Below, piece by piece: positions 42,761 to 50,221 of a stretch of 64,000 nucleotides of DNA; within the stretch, counting starts at the first letter, position 1, and the number at the start of each line of letters is the position of its first letter. Origin of the DNA: Gammaproteobacteria bacterium (GTDB lineage: Bacteria > Pseudomonadota > Gammaproteobacteria > Ga0077536); contig JACKNG010000001.1 in NCBI GenBank assembly GCA_024235015.1, positions 496,001 to 560,000 on the forward strand. Direction: 5' to 3'. Position numbers and translations under genes: made by a program. The notes under the pieces were generated by a model. The model was given only the letters and a program-made list of their open reading frames with translations. It did no database searches and was not told the origin of the DNA.

Positions 42761-44151
42761 GCCGCGACGCCGGTGCGCCCGGGCGCGGCCGTCCACGCCG
42801 GCAGGAAATGGTCTTCCAGCCAGCGGGTGTTGATGCGATCGGCGCGGAAATCCCCGTGGCCGACGAGATCGCGCAGCAGCGGCACGGTGGTCGCGATCCC
42901 TTCGATGCGTACGTGGCCGAGCGCGCGGTAGAGGCGATCGAGTGCCTCGGCCCGGCTCGCGCCGTGGCAGATCAGCTTGGCCACCATGGAGTCGTAGTGG
43001 GCGCCGACGACGTAACCCTCGTGGCAGTGGGTGTCGACGCGGACGCCCTCGCCCTGCGGCAGGGTCCAGCGCTCGATGCGGCCCGGCGACGGCAGGAAGT
43101 CCTGCGCCGGCTGCTCGGCGTTGATGCGCACCTCGACCGCGTGGCCGCGCAGTGCGACGTCGTCCTGGGTGAAGCCGAGCGCGTCGCCGCCGGCGATGCG
43201 CAACTGCTGGCGGACGATGTCGATACCGCTGACGAGTTCGGTGACCGGGTGCTCGACCTGCACCCGGGTGTTCACTTCGAGAAAGGAGAAGGCTTCGCGA
43301 TCGAGATCGACGAGGAACTCCATGGTGCCGGCGCCAACGTAATCCAGTGCCCGCGCCAGGCGCACCGCGGCCTCGCCGAGCGCCGCGCGCAAGTGCGCGG
43401 GCACCGCGGCGGCCGGCGCCTCCTCGACCAGCTTCTGGTAGCGGCGCTGGCAGGAACAGTCACGCTCGCCGAGATGGACGACCTGGCCGTGGCCATCGGC
43501 CAGCACCTGGATTTCGACGTGGCGCGCATTGGTGACGTAGCGCTCGAGGAACAGGGTGCCGTCGCCGAAGGCCTGCTGCGCTTCGGTCGAAGCGCGCAGG
43601 AAGGCCTCCTCCAGCTCGGCCTCGCGGCGGACCTGGACCATGCCGCGACCGCCGCCGCCGGCGGCGGCCTTGAGCAGCACGGGGTAGCCGATGTCGGCGG
43701 CGATACGCCCGGCCTCGGCGACGCTCGCGATGGCATCCGAGCCCTCGCCCACCGGAATGCCGAGGGCACGCGCCGCGCGCCGCGCCGCCACCTTGTCGCC
43801 GCCGCGGCGAATGACCGCGGCCGGTGGCCCGACGAAGGTGATGCCGTGCTCGGCGCAGGCCTGCGCCAGTTCGGCACGCTCGGAGAGGAAGCCGTATCCG
43901 GGATGGATGGCGTCGCAGCGCGCGGCAATGGCGGCGCCGACCACTGCGCCGATGTTGAGATAGCTCGCCGTCGCCGCCGCCGACCCGATGCAGATGGCGC
44001 CGTCGGCCAGGCGCGCGGCGAGGCTGTCGCGATCGGCCTCGGACACCGCGGCGACGCATTCCAGGCCCTCGTCGAAGCAGGCCCGCGCGATGCGCACCGC
44101 GATCTCGCCGCGGTTGGCGATCAGGACCCGGCGCAGGGGGCGTGGGCGCAT
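42757..44151 (-). CDS. Biotin carboxylase subunit
   Basis: A 464-residue ATP-grasp biotin carboxylase, which makes carboxybiotin from bicarbonate and ATP. RVLIANRGEIAVRIARAC starts the protein, AIHPGYGFLSERAELAQAC follows, and KAAAGGGGRGMVQV is the ATP loop. RDCSCQRRYQKLVEEAP and the active-site VQVEHPVTELVSGIDIV complete the signature. The length is that of AccC-type stand-alone subunits. ATG at 44151 overlaps the carrier gene stop. It probably serves both carboxyltransferase paralogues rather than fatty-acid synthesis. Confidence 0.92.
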   Translation of the reverse strand: MRPRPLRRVLIANRGEIAVRIARACFDEGLECVAAVSEADRDSLAARLADGAICIGSAAATASYLNIGAVVGAAIAARCDAIHPGYGFLSERAELAQACAEHGITFVGPPAAVIRRGGDKVAARRAARALGIPVGEGSDAIASVAEAGRIAADIGYPVLLKAAAGGGGRGMVQVRREAELEEAFLRASTEAQQAFGDGTLFLERYVTNARHVEIQVLADGHGQVVHLGERDCSCQRRYQKLVEEAPAAAVPAHLRAALGEAAVRLARALDYVGAGTMEFLVDLDREAFSFLEVNTRVQVEHPVTELVSGIDIVRQQLRIAGGDALGFTQDDVALRGHAVEVRINAEQPAQDFLPSPGRIERWTLPQGEGVRVDTHCHEGYVVGAHYDSMVAKLICHGASRAEALDRLYRALGHVRIEGIATTVPLLRDLVGHGDFRADRINTRWLEDHFLPAWTAAPGRTGVAA

Positions 44152-44645
44152 CAACCGGCGTCCGGCCGGATCACGACCAGGGCCTGGTCGCGCGCGACCT
44201 GCTGGCTGTTCTCGACGACGATGGCGACGACGGTGCCGGCGACACCGGCGACGACGCGGTTCATGAGTTTCATGACCTCGACGATGCACACCACCGTGCC
44301 GGCCTCGACGTGCTGGCCGACCTCGACGAAGGGTGGCGCGCCCGGCGAGGGCGAGCGCCAGAAGATGCCCGGCGAGGGCGAACGCACGGCTTCGCCTGCG
44401 GGGATTTCGGCCGGCGTGCTGCTCGCCGTGGCCGCTGCCGGGGCCGACGCCGATGTCGTCGTGGCGGGTGCGGCCGGGGTCGCCGGCGGCGCGACCGCCG
44501 CGCGCGGGCTGGTCGCCGGCGGTGCGGCCTCGTCGCTGGCCGAGATGAACACCTCGACACCGTCGACGGAAAGACGAATCTCGTTCCAGTCCGACTGCTC
44601 GAAGGCGTCGAGCAGGCGGCGGATGTCGGACGGTTCCAGGCTCAT
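44151..44645 (-). CDS. Biotin carboxyl carrier protein
   Basis: A 164-residue AccB-like carrier. The N-terminal region (DIRRLLDAFEQSDWNEIRLSVDG) is followed by an Ala/Pro/Thr linker and the biotinyl domain, beginning at SPSPGIFWRSPSPGAPPFVEVGQ. The biotin Lys is in VEVMKLMN; the usual EAMKM reads EVMKL, a conservative change. It overlaps both its neighbours by 4 bp. Its place between biotin carboxylase and the lipocalin-like gene shows a dedicated catabolic carrier. Confidence 0.88.
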   Translation of the reverse strand: MSLEPSDIRRLLDAFEQSDWNEIRLSVDGVEVFISASDEAAPPATSPRAAVAPPATPAAPATTTSASAPAAATASSTPAEIPAGEAVRSPSPGIFWRSPSPGAPPFVEVGQHVEAGTVVCIVEVMKLMNRVVAGVAGTVVAIVVENSQQVARDQALVVIRPDAG

Positions 44646-45763
44646 TCGAAGCCATACCTCGGGTAGGGCCCGTTCATGGTGTGCTCGAAGTGCGCCATGC
44701 CGCGCGCGCCGTTGGCTTCCACCATGACCATGGGGAACTCAGTCGGGCCGAGGCGGTGCTTGACCGGGACGTGCGGCGGGCCGCCGGCTGCGGCAGCCGG
44801 GCTGGCGTCGTAGCTGTCGTGCTCGACGACCTCGTCACCGCGGTAGACGCCGGCGGAGAGACCGTCGCGCCAGCCGCGGTAGTAGCCGCCGCCCTGCACG
44901 TCGGCCGGGGTGCCGCGGAGTTCCAGGGTGTAGCGGCGGGTCTCGCCGTCGTCGCCGTCGAGTTCGAGGGTGCCGCCTCTGGGCCAGCGCGTACCGGGGA
45001 TGTAGTCGAGTTCGTGGCGCACCGCCGTCAGGTGCACCGAGCGACCGTCGGCGTAGTCGAGCCGGCCTTCGAAATCGATCGGCGTGCCGTCCGGCGCCTC
45101 GTGGGTGTTGTAGAAACCGCAGTGATCCTCGACCTGGAACGGCACCCACATGCGCAGCGCGCGGCGCACCGACTCGGCATCGAGTCGATCGACGCCCTTG
45201 ATGCCGGTCGGTACCGCCATCGACGAGCGCACCCCCCAGGAGTGATCGCGCATGCCGTGCCAGCCGTCGATCGCGAAGGACTCGCCCGCGACCCTGGCGT
45301 GCCCGGTGGCGCGGCAGATCTGGGTGTAGCGGATGAGGTCGTTGACCACCGCGCCGTACTTGAAATGCTGGTAGCGGTCTTCGATCACCGGCGGCGCCTG
45401 GGCTTCGAGCACGACGTCGAACGCGACCCCGGCGGGGTTGTCGCCGGCGATCAGGCGCAGCTTGCGCATGGGCTCGACGATTTCGTAGCGGATCGGACCG
45501 ACCGCCAGATCATCGTAACGCGGATGCAGCGCGCGCGAGGCGCGCACCGAAGTCTGCCGGTGGGCGTGGGCAACGGTCGCCCAGCCGTCGATGACGTTGA
45601 CGTTGGGATGCAGGCGCAGGCCCGTGCAGAAATACCACTCGGCGGCATAGAAGGCGCAGAAGTAGCCGTCGTTGTAGTGCGCGTCCGAGGTGTAGACGGT
45701 GGCGAACGGGGTCGGCGCCTGGTGGAAGGGATAATCGTCGAACGGGCTCAGTCTCATGTTCAT
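44642..45763 (-). CDS. Lipocalin-like protein (DUF7064/7065, CrtC-like)
   Basis: A 373-residue protein rich in beta strands, without Cys-based or hydrolase motifs. Conserved-looking blocks are ERYQHFKYGAVV-like, SFAIDGWHGMRDHSWGVRSS, and ARGMAHFEHTMNGPYPRYG at the end. WHGMRDHSWG is typical of the hydroxyneurosporene-synthase-like (CrtC) fold, whose members hydrate or bind isoprenoid or hydrophobic chains. It could be a hydratase or a binding protein of the pathway. ATG at 45763 overlaps the carboxyltransferase stop. Confidence 0.65.
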   Translation of the reverse strand: MNMRLSPFDDYPFHQAPTPFATVYTSDAHYNDGYFCAFYAAEWYFCTGLRLHPNVNVIDGWATVAHAHRQTSVRASRALHPRYDDLAVGPIRYEIVEPMRKLRLIAGDNPAGVAFDVVLEAQAPPVIEDRYQHFKYGAVVNDLIRYTQICRATGHARVAGESFAIDGWHGMRDHSWGVRSSMAVPTGIKGVDRLDAESVRRALRMWVPFQVEDHCGFYNTHEAPDGTPIDFEGRLDYADGRSVHLTAVRHELDYIPGTRWPRGGTLELDGDDGETRRYTLELRGTPADVQGGGYYRGWRDGLSAGVYRGDEVVEHDSYDASPAAAAGGPPHVPVKHRLGPTEFPMVMVEANGARGMAHFEHTMNGPYPRYGFE

Positions 45764-47274
45764 GCGTGTTCTCCCGCGGTGCCGGCGCCGACGGCGGTGA
45801 AGCCGGTCTCGGAGCGTTTCAGCACGAGGTCGCCGGTCGGCCCCGACACCACGACCTGGCGCGGGCGTTTCAAGGTCAGCAGGTGATTGAGCAGGTCGTT
45901 CATGCTCATGCGGTCGTGGAAGTCGTAGCCGCGCCTCGCCGGCCCGGCAGCACGGGTGGCGGCGAGGTCCTCGGCCGGGGCCAGGTAGCGCAGCAGCAGT
46001 TCCTCGTCCGAGAGATGCTTGCCGCCGTACTGCTGCCGTACCTCGTCGAGCGTCGGCTGCGGGCGCTGCCAGCCGGCGAAACGCTTGCCGTGTTCGGAGT
46101 TCAGCACCTTGTCCCTGACGTTCTCGTCGAGCGGTGCCGGGGGCCTGCCGTAATGCCCGCCGAGGTAGAGCACCGATTCGTCCGGCACCGTGCCCCAGCG
46201 CTCGCCGGTGACCACGTTCAGCACCGACTGGATGCCGATGATCTGCGAGAACGGCGTGGCCGAGATCGGGTGCCCCATCTCCGCGCGCACCCGTACCGTC
46301 TCCTCCAGCACCTCGCCGAGCCGGTCCTCCATGCCGTACTGCGCGAGCTGCTTCTTGAGCGTGCCGGTCATACCGCCCGGCAGGTGGTGGCGGTAGGCGA
46401 AGGCCGAGTACTCGTTGGGCACGCCGATCTCCCAGCCCTCCTGGCGGGCGATGCGCGCGCAGTGTTCGGAGATGGCCGGCAGCACCGATTCGTCGATGCC
46501 GTGTTCGTGGCCGAGCCAGCGGACGTTCTCCAGCGTCTGCTCGGTCGAGGGTAGCGACGGCCCGTTGGCCATCGAACGCGCGCAGGTATGCAGGATGCGG
46601 GCGCCGGCCTCGAGCGCGATGACGTAGTTGTAGGCGCCCATGCCGGTGGTGTTGTGGAAGTGGAACTCGACCGGCAGTGCGCCGGCCGCCTCGAGCAGCG
46701 CCGGCACCAGGGTGCGTGCGCGCTCCGGGGTCAGGATGCCGGGCGCGTCCTCGATGTAGAAACCGGACACGCAGCCCCAGCCGGCCATCTCGCGTACCCG
46801 CGCGGCGAACCACTCGTCGGTGTGCACGGGCGAGATGCCGTACATGATGGCGCCGAGCGCCTGGCCGCCGGCCTCGTCGATGACCCGGCACAGGCGCTGC
46901 ATCTGGTCGAGGTTGTAGAGGCAGTCGTAGACCCAGAAGCTGTCCAGGCCGTGGCGGATGAGGGTGCGCACCCAGAGATCGAGCAGGCACTCCGGCGTCA
47001 TGCCGAAAGTACCGATGCGGTTCGAGCCGACCCCGCAGCGGAAGGGTACGTCCGGCATCCACTGGCGCCAGAGATCGAGGCCTTCCCAGGGGTCTTCCTT
47101 GGCGTAGCGCACCGTGCACTCGAACATCGAGCTGCCGGTGATGTCGAGCGCGCGGTAGCCGGCACGGTTCACCAGCGGCGCGACTGCCGCCAGCATGCCG
47201 GTGCGGATACGCATGCCCCACAGGCTCTGCTGGCCGTCGCGGAAGGTCTGGTCGACGATCTCGATGTTCGCCAC
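45760..47274 (-). CDS. PYC/OADA-type carboxyltransferase-like protein, paralogue 2
   Basis: A 504-residue paralogue of the protein at 36301-37767, with the same architecture and near-identical central and C-terminal parts (IGVPNEYSAFAYRHHLPGG and others). QTFRDGQQSLWG carries the metal Asp. Unlike paralogue 1 it keeps both metal His in EFHFHNTTG; like paralogue 1 it has Glu where relatives carry the carbamylated Lys (YIEDAPGIL). There is no biotinyl domain, so the separate carrier must serve it. GTG start after GGGGAGC. It lies between the second crotonase gene and the lipocalin-like gene. Confidence 0.82.
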   Translation of the reverse strand: MANIEIVDQTFRDGQQSLWGMRIRTGMLAAVAPLVNRAGYRALDITGSSMFECTVRYAKEDPWEGLDLWRQWMPDVPFRCGVGSNRIGTFGMTPECLLDLWVRTLIRHGLDSFWVYDCLYNLDQMQRLCRVIDEAGGQALGAIMYGISPVHTDEWFAARVREMAGWGCVSGFYIEDAPGILTPERARTLVPALLEAAGALPVEFHFHNTTGMGAYNYVIALEAGARILHTCARSMANGPSLPSTEQTLENVRWLGHEHGIDESVLPAISEHCARIARQEGWEIGVPNEYSAFAYRHHLPGGMTGTLKKQLAQYGMEDRLGEVLEETVRVRAEMGHPISATPFSQIIGIQSVLNVVTGERWGTVPDESVLYLGGHYGRPPAPLDENVRDKVLNSEHGKRFAGWQRPQPTLDEVRQQYGGKHLSDEELLLRYLAPAEDLAATRAAGPARRGYDFHDRMSMNDLLNHLLTLKRPRQVVVSGPTGDLVLKRSETGFTAVGAGTAGEHA

Positions 47275-47302
47275 GTCCGTGCTCCCCGGGCTCGGGCCGC
47301 GC

Positions 47303-48100
47303 TCAGCCGCGGCCGCTGCGGCGGGTCCGTGCGGGCTGACGCGGCGGTTCGGGCCGCGAGCCCTTGGCGAAGCTGTCCATGCCGGCCATCGCTTCCGGCG
47401 CCACCGACGGCTTGTGGCACAGTTCGACCTCGAGCGCGAGGCCGTCCTCGAGCGACATGCCGATGGTGGCCAGTGCCGCCTTGCGATCGGCGCGGATGCC
47501 GCCCTGCGGGTAGCCGGCGATGTGCGCGGCCAGGGCCAGGGCGCGGTCGAGCGCGGTGCCGGTCTCGACCACTTCCTGCACCAGCCCCATGGCCAGCGCG
47601 CGGTCGGCCTCGATCTCCATGCCGGTCTCGATCATGTACAGCGCGTTGCCGTAGCCGAGCAGCCGCGGCAGGCGCTGGGTGCCGCCGTCGGCGAGCGGCA
47701 GGCCCCAGCGCTTGTTGAGCAGGCCCATCTTCGCGTTCTCGTCGAGGATGCGGATGTCGCACCACACGGCGAGTTCGACCCCGCCGGCCCAGCAGTTGCC
47801 GTTCAGCGCGGCGATGGTCGGCTTGCCCGGGTCGAGCTTGCAGAAGCCCATGGGGCCGGCATCCCCGGTGTGGCGATGCTCGAACAGCTCGCGCATGCCC
47901 TTCAGGTTGGCACCGGCGCAGAAGGTCGTGCCGCCGGCCCCGGCGATGACGAGTACCTTCTGGGCATCGTCGTGACCGAACTCGATGATGGCGTCGGCCA
48001 GCAGGCAGGCCAGCTCGTCGTCGACGTTGTTGTGCACCTCGGGACGGTTCAAGGTCAGCAGCGTGACGGCGCCACGCTTCTCGATCAGAAGCTTCGACAT
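47303..48100 (-). CDS. Enoyl-CoA hydratase/isomerase (crotonase) family protein
   Basis: A 265-residue crotonase and probably the first gene of the carboxylase operon. LTLNRPEVHNNVDDEL starts the fold. FCAGANLKGMREL is the first oxyanion-hole strand, and ALNGNCWAGGVELAVWCDIRILDENAKMG the second; relatives with AGG instead of GGG at this point include 1,4-dihydroxy-naphthoyl-CoA-type and carnitinyl-CoA enzymes. CTGGGGAGACACC stands before the ATG at 48100. The C-terminal tail is Arg/Pro-rich. Its substrate should be a CoA thioester of the pathway. Confidence 0.88.
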   Translation of the reverse strand: MSKLLIEKRGAVTLLTLNRPEVHNNVDDELACLLADAIIEFGHDDAQKVLVIAGAGGTTFCAGANLKGMRELFEHRHTGDAGPMGFCKLDPGKPTIAALNGNCWAGGVELAVWCDIRILDENAKMGLLNKRWGLPLADGGTQRLPRLLGYGNALYMIETGMEIEADRALAMGLVQEVVETGTALDRALALAAHIAGYPQGGIRADRKAALATIGMSLEDGLALEVELCHKPSVAPEAMAGMDSFAKGSRPEPPRQPARTRRSGRG

Positions 48101-48335
48101 GGTGGTGTCTCCCCAGGGTGGCCGCGGGCGAAATCGTCGCGGCACGGTGATGCGGGCGCGGCGGGTCGCGCGACCCGGGACCGGCAAGCCGTGCGACGGG
48201 CGGGATGCTAGCCAGCAGCGCGGCGCAGCGGCAATGCAGTATCCTGCCAATATCTATTACTTTGATGACAGCCTGCGCACGTCCCTTCCGCAGGTACGGC
48301 CCGGCGAAACCGTCGCTGCAACGCAACCGGCATGC

Positions 48336-48407
48336 AATGGTGACAGTTTACTTTCGCCGGGCGCTGAGCCGCGTCCCGCTGTCCCGCAAAAGTAAACTGT
48401 CACCATT
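48336..48407. repeat. Long palindrome A, GACAGTTTACTTT family
   Basis: AATGGTGACAGTTTACTTT (48336-48354) pairs perfectly with its reverse complement at 48389-48407, giving 19-bp arms around a 34-bp GC-rich centre that can fold itself. The sequence is unlike the flanking coding DNA in base composition. It is followed by about 55 bp (GCGGCGACGGTCG...) that recurs after palindrome B. Transcribed, it would be a strong hairpin. It matches a type of REP-like element known from many proteobacterial genomes. Confidence 0.75.
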
Positions 48408-48493
48408 GCGGCGACGGTCGCCGGCATGCCGCTACCGCCCGTGGCGCAGGGCTGTCCGGGGCGCGTAACGGTGACAGTTTACTTTCATGGAAC

Positions 48494-48559
48494 GGTGACA
48501 GTTTACTTTTGCCGGGCGCTGAGCCGCGTCCCGCCGTCTCGCAAAAGTAAACTGTCACC
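48494..48559. repeat. Long palindrome B with a preceding half-copy
   Basis: GGTGACAGTTTACTTTTGC (48494-48512) pairs perfectly with 48541-48559. A half-copy, GGTGACAGTTTACTTTC, stands just upstream at 48470-48486. The stretch from 48496 to about 48616 repeats 48341 to about 48461 with few changes at a 155-bp offset, so A and B arose by tandem duplication of a unit of about 120 bp including a downstream non-palindromic part. The 574-bp gap between the crotonase gene and the DUF3144 gene holds these copies, the AT-rich likely promoter region near 48240-48290, and no supported gene. Confidence 0.72.
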
Positions 48560-48674
48560 ATTGCGGCGACGGTCGCCGGCATGCCGCTACCGCCCGTGGC
48601 GCAGTGCTGTCCGGGGCTGTCGCCACCTCCGGCCGGCCGCTAGCATGACGCCCCCCAACCGCGAAGCACCCCCG

Positions 48675-48962
48675 ATGCCCGACCATGTCGACGCCCATTT
48701 CCACGACCGCGTGGACGCCCACATCGAGCTCGCCAACACCCAGCTCGACGACAGCACCCGCGCCCGCGTCAGCACCTCGATGCTCTACGCCACGGCGCGC
48801 TTCCATGCCTGGCTCGGCGCCTGCAGCTTCGAGCACGCCGAGGCCATGGCCGAAGCCCGCGACCGCCTGCTCGCGCAGTTCGTCGCCCAGTTCCGCGACA
48901 GCCTGGCGGAGAACCTCGACGACTACATCGCGCACTTCGACGACTACATGGCGGACGATTGA
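48675..48962 (+). CDS. DUF3144 domain protein
   Basis: A 95-residue acidic helical protein. HFHDRVDAHIELANTQLDDSTRARVSTSMLYATARFHAWL and LAENLDDYIAHFDDYM match the DUF3144 family, whose function is not known. Start uncertain: ATG 48675 gives the family's usual beginning, while ATG 48645 would add ten residues. Neither has a clear ribosome-binding site. The gene stands between two groups of GACAGTTTACTTT palindromes. Confidence 0.75.
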   Translation: MPDHVDAHFHDRVDAHIELANTQLDDSTRARVSTSMLYATARFHAWLGACSFEHAEAMAEARDRLLAQFVAQFRDSLAENLDDYIAHFDDYMADD

Positions 48963-48997
48963 AACCCGGCCGCGGCCGGGCCATGGGAACAGTTGGG

Positions 48998-49070
48998 CAA
49001 TGGGGACAGTTTACTTTCGCATGGCACACGGGCCGGCACGGGCGCCCGGGAAAGTAAACTGTCCCCATTG
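48998..49070. repeat. Long palindrome C, GGGGACAGTTTACTTT variant
   Basis: The arm at 48998-49018, containing GGGGACAGTTTACTTTC, pairs perfectly over 21 bp with 49050-49070, around a 31-bp centre different from that of A and B. GGGG replaces the GGTG of A and B, and its complement changes with it, so pairing is conserved while sequence is not. It lies 35 bp behind the DUF3144 stop and could also act as a transcription-terminating or mRNA-stabilising hairpin. Confidence 0.75.
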
Positions 49071-49360
49071 CGACGCGTCGTGAAACCGCTGGCCAGCGGC
49101 CGCGATCGTGGCGCCCCCGGCAGCTGCGCCCACTGGCTGCTCGATGCCTGGATGCCCGTCGACGCCGTCGCCCTGTCGCCCGTCCTGCACGGCAACCCGC
49201 TGGCGGCATGGCTGTCGATCGACGCCGTGAACGGCAGGTGCGCAGGGTCGTTCGTGGTCGGCGCTGCGCGCCGGCCGCCGGTGGTGCCGCAGGACGGCGG
49301 TGCTTTGAGGCGTTGCGCGCACCGCGTAGGATCGAGCGCCTCGCCACTGGAGTCACGGCC
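49071..49360. other. Gap without a supported gene
   Basis: Between palindrome C and the DUF1272 gene I see no supported coding region. Several frames are open on both strands because of the base composition, but none has a ribosome-binding site or recognisable motifs. ACTGGAG at the end serves the next gene. Confidence 0.5.
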
Positions 49361-49669
49361 ATGCTGGAACTGCGCCCGACCTGCGAACACTGCAACAAGG
49401 CCCTGCCGCCCGACGCCAGCGATGCGCGCATCTGCTCCTTCGAATGCACCTTCTGCGCGACCTGCGTCGACGCGGTCCTCGCCGGCGTCTGTCCCAACTG
49501 CGGCGGCGGCTTCGCCCCGCGCCCGGTGCGCCCGGCGCACGACTGGCACGGTGGCAACTGCCTCGCCAACTACCCGGCCGCGACCACCGTCAAGCATCGG
49601 CCGGTCGATCCCGCGGCGCACGCCGAGTTGCTCGAGCGCCTCGCCGGGCGCGCACCGGAGGCGCGCTGA
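49361..49669 (+). CDS. DUF1272 zinc-ribbon-like protein
   Basis: A 102-residue protein with six or more ordered cysteines: PTCEHCNKALPPDA, ICSFECTFCATCVD and GVCPNCGGGF. This is the DUF1272 pattern, probably a compact zinc-binding module with two C4 sites. The C-terminal 40 residues (HDWHGGNCLANYP) are variable in relatives. ATG follows ACTGGAG. Function unknown; a role in nucleic-acid or protein binding would fit. Confidence 0.82.
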   Translation: MLELRPTCEHCNKALPPDASDARICSFECTFCATCVDAVLAGVCPNCGGGFAPRPVRPAHDWHGGNCLANYPAATTVKHRPVDPAAHAELLERLAGRAPEAR

Positions 49670-49695
49670 AGCGCGGGTCACGGGCGACTCGGCCG

Positions 49696-50208
49696 ATGGA
49701 TCTCAGTTATCGCTCGCCGGCCACGGTCGTGCGCGAGAGTCCCATCCACGGCCACGGCCTGTTTGCGACCACGCCCATCGCGGCCGGTGACATCGTCGCG
49801 GTCAAGGGCGGCCACGTGCTCAGCGCGGTGCAATGGCGGGCACTCGAACCCGCCCTCGGTTCGGCCGAGATCCAGCTCAGCGAGGACCTCTTCATCGCCC
49901 CCGTCGACGCCGCCGGGCGCGCGGGCTCCATGCTCTACCTCAACCACTCCTGCGACCCCAACTGCGCCATCGCCGGCCAGATCGTGTTCGTCGCCATGCG
50001 CGACATCGCCACCGGCGAGGAGCTGACCCACGACTGGGCCACCACCGACGATCTCGACTACGAACTCGATTGCCGCTGCGGCAGCGCCGCGTGCCGCGGA
50101 CGCGTCACCGGCAAGGACTGGATGCGCCCGGAACTGCAGGCGAAGTACCGCGGCTGGTTCTGCTGGTTCCTGCAGCGCAAGATCGACGCCCTGGGCGCCG
50201 CCGACTGA
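49696..50208 (+). CDS. SET-domain protein (possible lysine methyltransferase)
   Basis: A 170-residue protein consisting of one SET domain with a post-SET motif. ESPIHGHGLFATTPIAAGDIVAV is the SAM-binding start. YLNHSCDPNCAI has the NHSC pseudoknot motif, and GEELTHDWATTDDLDYEL the second half. CRCGSAACRG is a C-x-C-x4-C post-SET zinc site. Such proteins are far commoner in eukaryotes; bacterial ones methylate chosen proteins. Monocistronic, 26 bp after the DUF1272 gene and 13 bp before the next gene. Confidence 0.85.
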   Translation: MDLSYRSPATVVRESPIHGHGLFATTPIAAGDIVAVKGGHVLSAVQWRALEPALGSAEIQLSEDLFIAPVDAAGRAGSMLYLNHSCDPNCAIAGQIVFVAMRDIATGEELTHDWATTDDLDYELDCRCGSAACRGRVTGKDWMRPELQAKYRGWFCWFLQRKIDALGAAD

Positions 50209-50221
50209 GACGGCGACGACC

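Noticed and set aside
42757..44645. Acetyl-CoA carboxylase (fatty-acid) identity of the biotin carboxylase and carrier
   Set aside because: They overlap catabolic genes on both sides and lie with PYC/OADA-type carboxyltransferases; no accA or accD is near.
48336..48616. Possible insertion sequence or miniature transposon
   Set aside because: No target-site duplication or transposase frame could be made out; a REP-like element is the simpler reading.
48336..49070. Possible CRISPR array
   Set aside because: The repeats are long palindromes with unequal spacing and the intervals are not spacer-like; no cas gene is near.
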